Positions 1 to 6,295 of a stretch of DNA of 64,000 bases are shown in pieces (position 1 is the first letter of the stretch; each line of letters starts with the position of its first letter). A program made the position numbers and the translations under genes. The stretch is from positions 107,203 to 171,202 of the forward strand of contig NZ_FMWD01000005.1 of assembly GCF_900102855.1 (NCBI RefSeq), written 5' to 3'. A model generated the notes under the pieces. The model made no database searches and was not told where the DNA came from. It saw only the letters and a program-made list of their open reading frames with translations. Source of the DNA: Thiohalomonas denitrificans (GTDB lineage Bacteria; Pseudomonadota; Gammaproteobacteria; Thiohalomonadales; Thiohalomonadaceae).

Positions 1-27
1 CCGAATCATGAGGCTATAGGAGACGCT

Positions 28-561
28 ATGGAACACAAACTTACCTTTGCCGGCCCGGTCGGCGCAGGCAAAACCACTGCGATTGAATCCATCAGCGATA
101 TCGAAGTGGTACGCACAGACGCAGGCGCTACCGACGACACGCTCTTGCGCAAGGCCAGGACGACCGTGGCCATGGACTATGGCATGCTCAACCTTGAGGG
201 TGGGGTGAAATTGCACCTTTACGGCACTCCCGGTCAGGAGCGCTTCAGTTTCATGTGGGACATCCTGGCCCAGGGGAGTATCGGGCTGGTACTACTGGTG
301 GACAACTGCCGCGAGGATCCGTTGGCAGATCTGGAACTCTATCTCGACTCCTTCAACTCGTTCGTCCAGAAAAACGCTGTCGTGGTCGGCGTTACCCGCA
401 TGGATATCGAGGGCCGACCCGGGCTCAACGCCTATCACAGTAAACTGGCCGAGATGGGTCTGAATCTGCCGGTACTCGAGATGGATGCCCGCGAGCGAAG
501 CGATATCAAGGCGCTGCTACTAGTGCTGATGTCCATTCTCGACCCCACTCTCAAACGTTGA
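28..561 (+). CDS. MglA-like small GTPase (COG2229-type)
   Basis: A 177-residue Ras-like GTPase. Visible motifs are the P-loop GPVGAGKT (residues 9-16), a threonine-rich switch I (RKARTTV, about 41-47), a G3 motif YGTPGQER (65-72) with Thr replacing the usual Asp as in MglA-type GTPases, and TRMD (123-126) in place of NKxD. Such GTPases act as cytoplasmic switches, usually with Roadblock/LC7 proteins as regulators, and two Roadblock genes lie downstream in the same operon. The start is set by TAGGAG eight bases upstream. The next gene begins 6 nt after the stop. The family assignment is firm; the downstream process it controls is unknown. Confidence 0.88.
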   Translation: MEHKLTFAGPVGAGKTTAIESISDIEVVRTDAGATDDTLLRKARTTVAMDYGMLNLEGGVKLHLYGTPGQERFSFMWDILAQGSIGLVLLVDNCREDPLADLELYLDSFNSFVQKNAVVVGVTRMDIEGRPGLNAYHSKLAEMGLNLPVLEMDARERSDIKALLLVLMSILDPTLKR

Positions 562-567
562 GCCACC

Positions 568-1914
568 ATGACTACCCCCATTCTTTCCCTGCAAGGATAC
601 GGTGTCGCGTTTGGTGAACGAGTCATCCTCAGTTCGCTGGCGCTGGAAATCAACGATCGACAGATTACGACCTTATTGGGACCTGCAGGGACGGGAAAGT
701 CGACGCTGCTGCGTACCCTTGCTGGTTTTAACGACGCTAATCCATCACTTCGCACCTGGGGAAGGGCAACTTACCTGGGCGAAGAGTTAAACCAAGTGGG
801 ACGGCCAGCGCTGGTTTCCCAAAGCGCGCAGCTGATGATGTCCAGTGTTCTGCAAAACCTGGTTCAGGAACTGCCGGAACGGCATACTCTCACACCTTTT
901 CAGCAGCGCGAACTGGCCCAGCGATTGCTCAGTGGCGCAGGTCTTGACTCCCTTGTGGATCGACTTGATGAACAGGTGGTACGCCTGCCCCTGGCCATCC
1001 AGAGGCACCTGGCCATCCTGCGCCTGACGGCCACCGGTGCCCGGCTACTCTGTATCGACGAGCCAACAACCGGGCTCGAGCGCGACGAAGCTCACCGGCT
1101 CCTGGATTATATCCGCAAGGAGAGCGCCAACCGTGCCATCGTCGTGGTGCTGCATAGCCAGGAACAGGCTCGACATATGGCCGGTGAGATCGCGCTGCTT
1201 GCTGGTGGGATGATTCAGGAGATCCGCCCCAATTCAGCCTTCTTCGAAGAACCGGAGAGTAAAGCCGGCAAGCAGTTCGTCCAACACGGCACCTGTTGCG
1301 TCCCGGCACCGGACGCCGACCCGAAGACTCTCGACGAAGCCATACTGCCGCCTCCTCCTTTGCCCAAAGAGGCAACCACCTTTGTCAGCGATGCGTTCGG
1401 TCCCCGCGGATTTCTCTGGCTCAAAAAAGGCTCGCTCGCAGGAACACCGCGGCCGGGGATCTTTCTTGATATGGATTACGACTTGAAGTCGTTGCGCCGG
1501 GTCGGAATCAACACCTTGATTTCGCTCACCCAGACACCGGTAGATCCGGAGGTGCTCAAATCCCACGGCATCAAATCATTACGTTTTCCCATCATAGACA
1601 TGCAGGCCCCCGACTATGCGTTCGCCGTCGACATTTGCGAACACATAGAGGTCCTGCTGGGGCAAGGAGAGGTTATCGCCGTCCACTGCCGCGCTGGTCT
1701 CGGCCGTACCGGCACTGTCCTCGCAGCCTATTTAATCTGGGAAGGGAAATCGGCGCTCACCGCACTGGAACAGGTGCGACGTGTAGAACCCCGCTGGGTC
1801 CAGTCGCAGGAGCAAGTAGCATTTCTGGATGATTTCGCAGCCCAGCTGGCCGACAACCGTGCGGAGCGGGGATGCTCCGGCGGAGATAGCAATCCAACGG
1901 CATCAAACCAATAA
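568..1914 (+). CDS. ABC-type ATPase fused to a dual-specificity protein phosphatase
   Basis: A 448-residue two-domain protein. Residues 1-220 form an ABC ATPase: Walker A GPAGTGKST (38-46), Q-loop Gln85, Walker B LLCIDEPTTGL (160-170) and H-loop His196. The LSGGQ signature is not recognisable; RLPLAIQR (139-146) stands in its place, and no permease is nearby. After a Pro-rich linker (about 245-270), residues 280-440 form a cysteine phosphatase with general-acid segment FPIIDMQAPD (Asp344) and loop HCRAGLGRT (373-381, Cys374, Arg380). It probably regulates rather than transports, perhaps dephosphorylating a partner under ATP control (inference). No clear ribosome site precedes it, so coupling to the GTPase gene is likely. 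Confidence 0.85.
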   Translation: MTTPILSLQGYGVAFGERVILSSLALEINDRQITTLLGPAGTGKSTLLRTLAGFNDANPSLRTWGRATYLGEELNQVGRPALVSQSAQLMMSSVLQNLVQELPERHTLTPFQQRELAQRLLSGAGLDSLVDRLDEQVVRLPLAIQRHLAILRLTATGARLLCIDEPTTGLERDEAHRLLDYIRKESANRAIVVVLHSQEQARHMAGEIALLAGGMIQEIRPNSAFFEEPESKAGKQFVQHGTCCVPAPDADPKTLDEAILPPPPLPKEATTFVSDAFGPRGFLWLKKGSLAGTPRPGIFLDMDYDLKSLRRVGINTLISLTQTPVDPEVLKSHGIKSLRFPIIDMQAPDYAFAVDICEHIEVLLGQGEVIAVHCRAGLGRTGTVLAAYLIWEGKSALTALEQVRRVEPRWVQSQEQVAFLDDFAAQLADNRAERGCSGGDSNPTASNQ

Positions 1915-1934
1915 ACTTACTTAGGAGAAAACAC

Positions 1935-2348
1935 ATGGCGAACGACCTCAATGCAGCCTTGCAAGCGTCAGTGGCATCCATTCCCGAATGCCTGGCAGCA
2001 GGCTATGTCGACCTGAGCACCGGCATGCTCTTGGACATCAGAACGGTGGACTCTCATCCCAACGAGGTGTTGGAGCTCCTCGCCGCTGCCACTGCCGATC
2101 TTTTCCAGGGCCAGAATGTGCAAACCATAGAGAACCTGTTCAAGCGTTCCCGTGGGCTACCGGAAAACGACGGCCATCACTATTTCCAGGAAATGATCAT
2201 CAACAGCGACAACCTTATTCACATTTTCCTGCGCGGCAAAACGAACCCCGAGCACGTCGTCACCTTCGTCTGCCGTTTATCAGCCAACCTCGGCATGGTA
2301 TTGACAAAGGCGCGCTCATCGATGCCCAGTATAGAGAATGCTTTATAA
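1935..2348 (+). CDS. Roadblock/LC7-like protein, first copy
   Basis: A 137-residue soluble alpha/beta protein with the size and predicted fold of Roadblock/LC7 (MglB-like) proteins: an N-terminal helix (NDLNAALQASVASIPE), a strand-rich middle including AAGYVDLSTGMLLDIR, and a C-terminal helix. A very good ribosome site (TAGGAG) precedes the ATG. MglB-type proteins dimerise and act on MglA GTPases as GAP and nucleotide-exchange factors, so the operon's GTPase is the obvious partner. It is divergent in sequence from the next gene, which suggests a heterodimer or two separate roles. The family call rests on fold-like features and context. Confidence 0.65.
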   Translation: MANDLNAALQASVASIPECLAAGYVDLSTGMLLDIRTVDSHPNEVLELLAAATADLFQGQNVQTIENLFKRSRGLPENDGHHYFQEMIINSDNLIHIFLRGKTNPEHVVTFVCRLSANLGMVLTKARSSMPSIENAL

Positions 2349-2361
2349 CAAAAAGGGCCAG

Positions 2362-2388
2362 GACCGCCGGCAAAAAGTGCCGGCAGTC
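2362..2388 (+). promoter_or_regulatory. Intercistronic hairpin between the two Roadblock genes
   Basis: A 10-bp stem with one mismatch (GACcGCCGGC against GCCGGCaGTC) and a 7-nt loop fills the 70-nt gap, and an outer AAAGGG/CCCTTT pairing could extend it. No U-run follows, so it is more likely an mRNA stabiliser or processing site that sets relative expression of the flanking genes than a terminator. Confidence 0.45.
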
Positions 2389-2418
2389 TCCCCTTTCACG
2401 ACTTAACAGGTTACCGAA

Positions 2419-2838
2419 ATGGTTACAATTCCGGAGAGTGGCGCCCACCCCAAGGCTAGCCAGGTACGTTCCGTGCTGCGCGCGCTCAATGCCACCAACA
2501 ATGATATCGAGGCTGCTGCCGCAGTCACAACGGACGGATTGATTATCGGTTCGGTCCTCGGGGATGAAATCGATCAGGACCGTTTTGGCGCCATGTCCGC
2601 CTCGCTACTGGCACTGGCGGAACGGGCAGCAGCGGAAGTGGCGCGCGGTCAACTCAAGCAGGTACTCATCGACGGGACCTCTGGCTTAATGCTGCTGGTG
2701 CAGGCGGGGTCGGACGCAGTGCTAGCCCTCGCTGCCAAGCCGACACCCAATCTCGGGCGGGTATTCATCGATGCCCGCACGACCGCCGAGAAGATCAATA
2801 TCCTGATCAATACCTCAAGCACTGGCAAGGAGCACTGA
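2419..2838 (+). CDS. Roadblock/LC7 domain protein, second copy (MglB-like)
   Basis: A 139-residue protein with a clearer Roadblock/LC7 pattern: an amphipathic helix (KASQVRSVLRALNATNND), the strand turn IEAAAAVTTDGLIIGSVL, a long helix (MSASLLALAERAAAEVARG), then strands around VLIDGTSGLMLLVQAGSDAVLALAA. Roadblock proteins dimerise and control small GTPases, here presumably the GTPase at the head of the operon. The stop codon lies one base before the start of the ferredoxin-globin gene, so the two are translationally linked. The pairing of two different Roadblock genes with one GTPase suggests a heteromeric regulator (inference). Confidence 0.85.
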   Translation: MVTIPESGAHPKASQVRSVLRALNATNNDIEAAAAVTTDGLIIGSVLGDEIDQDRFGAMSASLLALAERAAAEVARGQLKQVLIDGTSGLMLLVQAGSDAVLALAAKPTPNLGRVFIDARTTAEKINILINTSSTGKEH

Positions 2839-2839
2839 C

Positions 2840-3706
2840 ATGACACTCATTGAATACAACGGCGACCACTATGAATGCCGAAAGGGTGAAGTACTCCTCG
2901 ATGCACTGTTGCGCCAAGGCGCCGATGTCGCTTTCTCCTGCCGCAACGGCATCTGCCGTGTCTGCCTGAAACGCTGCACAGAAGGAAAGATTCCCCCACA
3001 GGCGCAACAAGGGCTGGCCCCTGAGCTTTGCGCCGCGGGTGAATTCATGCCCTGCCGCTGCGTACCTACCAACAACATGGTGATCACGGACAGCGCGGCT
3101 GCATCCGCGCATAGTGCACCAAAGAAGGCAAATTCCGGCCCACGCCTTCCTGATCCCGACCTATGGGCCGCCCTCGGCAACGGCGTGGTCCTGCGGCAAA
3201 TCCTCGAAGACTTCTACACCCGGGTCTACGGCGACGAAAGGCTGTCTCCCTTTTTCAAAGACACAACCAAAACCCGCTCCGTCGATAAGCAGTACCTTTT
3301 TATGCGCCAGTTGATCAGCGGCGAAAAGGTGTTCTTCGGCGACCGGCCCAAGAACGGTCATCACTGGATGGTCATCTCCGATGAGTTGTTCGACTACCGC
3401 CGGGACCTGATGATGGAATGTCTGGGCCGCTCCGGTTTACCCGACTCACTCATCGCCCGCTGGATGCAGATTGAAGACAGTTTTCGCGATGACATCGTCA
3501 AGAGCAAGCCCCACCCGAAAGTGATCGATGGCATGGAACAGCCGCTGGACGGCTTCGGAGAAGAGACCCTTGACGTCGGCTCACTCTGCGACGCGTGCGG
3601 CGAGGAGATCGATCCCGGCGTTACCGTCCGTTACCACCTGCGACTCGGAACGATCTACTGCCCTACCTGCGCGCACTTGACCCCGACCTCGATGACGACT
3701 GCATAG
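2840..3706 (+). CDS. 2Fe-2S ferredoxin-truncated globin-zinc ribbon fusion protein
   Basis: A 288-residue fusion. Residues 1-83 are a plant-type ferredoxin with the exact spacing C34-x4-C39-x2-C42-x29-C72. After a linker (84-104), residues 105-220 form a truncated haemoglobin with ILEDFYTRVYGDERLSPFF and a candidate proximal haem ligand His174 in GHHWMVIS. The C-terminus carries two CxxC knuckles (C250/C253 and C274/C277), a likely zinc ribbon. The ferredoxin could pass electrons to the haem, giving a sensor or enzyme for O2 or NO, and the ribbon may dock on a partner (inference). It is the last gene of the GTPase operon, starting one base after the Roadblock stop. Confidence 0.85.
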   Translation: MTLIEYNGDHYECRKGEVLLDALLRQGADVAFSCRNGICRVCLKRCTEGKIPPQAQQGLAPELCAAGEFMPCRCVPTNNMVITDSAAASAHSAPKKANSGPRLPDPDLWAALGNGVVLRQILEDFYTRVYGDERLSPFFKDTTKTRSVDKQYLFMRQLISGEKVFFGDRPKNGHHWMVISDELFDYRRDLMMECLGRSGLPDSLIARWMQIEDSFRDDIVKSKPHPKVIDGMEQPLDGFGEETLDVGSLCDACGEEIDPGVTVRYHLRLGTIYCPTCAHLTPTSMTTA

Positions 3707-3729
3707 GCCGGTTTAGCAGCCAACCGGCC
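3706..3729 (+). terminator. Hairpin after the ferredoxin-globin gene
   Basis: A perfect 8-bp stem GGCCGGTT/AACCGGCC with an 8-nt loop begins in the stop codon of the ferredoxin-globin gene. It lacks a U-tract, so it is a weak or Rho-assisted terminator at best, or a 3' stabilising hairpin marking the operon end. Confidence 0.4.
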
Positions 3730-4129
3730 AGGCCGAGCATCCAATGGCCAGGGCCGGTTGCCAGTCCAGCGCCCTGACTTCCCGGCCAGGAACTCCGCTC
3801 GATCTCACGCAGCAAATTTCCCGCAGCAAGTCCAGATTCGCGCCGCCTCCACCTGCGTGAGGAGCACAGCAGGTGATCAGGGTCCACCAAAGTTAGCTCT
3901 CAAAAACCGGCCATCTCTAACGATGGGTGTCCATGCTGGTTCCTTTTTCCCGTCGTCTATTGCCCAAGCGGGTAACCCACGTCGCCCCCTGGCGCATGCG
4001 GCACATTCTCGTTGATGGCCGTCCGGGATTCGGCGTACTATGTGACCTGGTGAACAAACCACCAATCGGCCCTTCGCCATGAATCCCTAACACTTCCGTG
4101 GAACATTCGGCGCACCAGAGGGCAGCACC
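3730..4129. other. Intergenic region without recognisable genes; possible promoter
   Basis: No open frame here resembles a protein. A possible sigma-70 promoter for the binding-protein gene is TTGATG (4012-4017), an 18-nt spacer and TACTAT (4036-4041), about 90 nt upstream of the ATG. The match is moderate. Confidence 0.35.
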
Positions 4130-6295
4130 ATGAATAGACTTGCGGCAGCGATGGGGCTCGCACTCCTTTTCGCTGTCATTTATGTCATCTGGCCCGCGCC
4201 GAGGCCAGGCTCCGTGGCGCCGGAGACGCCCTCCACCACCGGAGCCGAGTGGGTTTTACGTTTCGGCCACAACATTCCCGCCGACAGCGCACTGCACCAG
4301 GCCTCCGTCCGCTTCGCCGAGGAGGTCCAGAGCAGGAGCGGCGGCCGGGTCCGGGTCGACGTCTATCCGGCACAGCAGCTCGGCAACGATCACCAGATGG
4401 TGGAGATGGCGCGTGCCGGCGAACTGGATATCATCCTGACGCCGACCGCCAAGCTGAGCGTCCCGTTGCCGGCGATGCAGTATGCCGACCTCCCCTTCTA
4501 CTTCCCGTCGCGAAATGATCTCTACGAGATGCTCGACGGGGAGCCCGGACAGATACTGCTCGACAAGCTTCGCAGCATCGGCCTCATCGGCGTCACCTTC
4601 TGGGAAAATGGCTTCAAACAGTTCACCGCGAATCGTCCGCTGCAGCGTCCCGAGGATTTCGCCGGCCTAAACATGCGGATCATGAAAAGCCGCATCCTGA
4701 TGGAACAGTTCAGGGCGCTCGACGCCCACCCCATTCCAATCGACTTCCATGCCACCCGCGAGGCGCTGCACGATGGTGTGGTCGATGGCCAGGAGAACCC
4801 GCTGGTCGCCATCGTCAGCATGGGCATCCACCAGGAACAGTCGCATCTGACGCTGAGTAATCACGGCTACATGGGCTACGTCTTCTCCATCAGCGCCGCG
4901 GTGTTCGAACGGCTGCCCCAGGAGATCCGCTCAATCCTGATCGATACCGCCCGTGAGTTGACCCCGTGGGAACGTGCGGAGACCCACCGCCGCGAGGAGA
5001 TGCTGCTCGAGGCAATTCGCGAGGCGGGCGTTACCATTCATCGGCTCGACAGCGAGGCACAGCAGGCGTTTGCCGAACGCACCACCCATATCGCCGACAT
5101 CTTCGAGCCGGTGATCGGCGCCGATCTGCTCTCCAGGACCCAGGAGCTGCTCGACCGAAAATACAGCGGCAAGGGGAACCGTTCCATCGTGGTGGGGCTG
5201 GACGCCGATCTGTCAATGGATGGCGGGAGCTCGGGGCTCGCTCTCAAACGCGGCGCCGCGCTCGCCATCGAGGAGATCAACGTCGCCGGCGGCGTACTCG
5301 ACAAGCGCCTCAAGCTGCGCACCCGGGACCACAAGGGGATGCCGAGCCAGGGGGTGCGCAATCTGAGCCGTTTTATCGATGAGCCCGAGGTTATCGCCGT
5401 CATCACCGGCCAAAACAGCCCGGTGACCACCGCACAATTGCAGCCGGCGCACGAGGCCGGGCTGCCGCTGCTGGCCGCCTGGTCCTCCGCCACCGGCGTG
5501 GTCGAAAACCGCTACTCCCCCAATTTCGTTTTCCGGGTCTCGGCCAACGATCGGTTGGTCGCACCGTTCATGCTTGATCATCTGCTGCAAGCGTACCGGC
5601 GACCGGCGATTCTGCTCGAAAACAGCGTCTGGGGCCGCAGCAGTCTCAAGGCGATGAGAGAGGCCCTGGCGAAGCGCGGCCACACATTTGCGCATACCGA
5701 ATCGTTCAACCGCGGAGAGACCGAGTTTGCCCCCTATCTGACACGTATAGAACAGAGCGGGGCCGATGTGATCGTGATGGTCACCAACCCGCATGAGGGG
5801 CAGCTCATCGTCGACGTACTGGCGCAGCGCACTGCTCCCCTGCCGCTCTTCTCCCACTGGGGTATTACCGGCGGCGACTTCTGGAGTGCCAACCGGGAGG
5901 CGCTCGAGCAAATCGACCTCACATTCTTTCAGACCTTCTCCTTTCTCGAGCCGCGGGGCCCCGCCAGCGCGCATCTCGCCAGCCGCTATAAAGAACGCTA
6001 TGCCGTCTCTTCCGATCGGAAGATCCTCGCACCGGCCGGAGTCGCCCACGCCTACGACCTGGTGCACCTGCTCGCCGCCGCCATTGAGCAGGCCGGCTCC
6101 AGCGACCGCGCTGCAGTGCGGGACGCTCTGGAGCGGTTGAAGCGCCACGATGGTGCCGTGAAACGGTATTCACCGCCGTTCACGCCCGAGCGCCACGACG
6201 CGCTCGGCCCTCGGGACTACCGCATGGCACGGTTCGCAGAGGATGGTGCCATCATTCCCCTGCGCCCCGGCCCCGATGACGGAATCGCTCCATGA
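4130..6295 (+). CDS. Double periplasmic binding protein: DctP-type plus Leu/Ile/Val-binding type
   Basis: A 721-residue protein with an N-terminal hydrophobic segment (about 3-21; signal peptide or anchor), then two fused solute-binding domains. Residues 40-340 resemble TRAP DctP proteins (WVLRFGHNIP, LNMRIMKS around the ligand Arg, HATREALHDGVVDGQENP). Residues 350-715 resemble the type I Leu/Ile/Val-binding family (ALKRGAALAIEEINVAGG, VITGQNSPVT, VFRVSANDR). No TRAP or ABC membrane subunit is nearby, and the gene overlaps the GGDEF-EAL gene by four bases (ATGA), so it probably presents ligands to that membrane receptor rather than to a transporter (inference). GAGGG precedes the ATG. Each domain is recognisable; the combination is unusual. 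Confidence 0.85.
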   Translation: MNRLAAAMGLALLFAVIYVIWPAPRPGSVAPETPSTTGAEWVLRFGHNIPADSALHQASVRFAEEVQSRSGGRVRVDVYPAQQLGNDHQMVEMARAGELDIILTPTAKLSVPLPAMQYADLPFYFPSRNDLYEMLDGEPGQILLDKLRSIGLIGVTFWENGFKQFTANRPLQRPEDFAGLNMRIMKSRILMEQFRALDAHPIPIDFHATREALHDGVVDGQENPLVAIVSMGIHQEQSHLTLSNHGYMGYVFSISAAVFERLPQEIRSILIDTARELTPWERAETHRREEMLLEAIREAGVTIHRLDSEAQQAFAERTTHIADIFEPVIGADLLSRTQELLDRKYSGKGNRSIVVGLDADLSMDGGSSGLALKRGAALAIEEINVAGGVLDKRLKLRTRDHKGMPSQGVRNLSRFIDEPEVIAVITGQNSPVTTAQLQPAHEAGLPLLAAWSSATGVVENRYSPNFVFRVSANDRLVAPFMLDHLLQAYRRPAILLENSVWGRSSLKAMREALAKRGHTFAHTESFNRGETEFAPYLTRIEQSGADVIVMVTNPHEGQLIVDVLAQRTAPLPLFSHWGITGGDFWSANREALEQIDLTFFQTFSFLEPRGPASAHLASRYKERYAVSSDRKILAPAGVAHAYDLVHLLAAAIEQAGSSDRAAVRDALERLKRHDGAVKRYSPPFTPERHDALGPRDYRMARFAEDGAIIPLRPGPDDGIAP

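Noticed and set aside
1-27. Possible 3' end of another gene in the GTPase operon
   Set aside because: Stops occur at 9-11 and 17-19, but too little sequence is present to recognise a gene.
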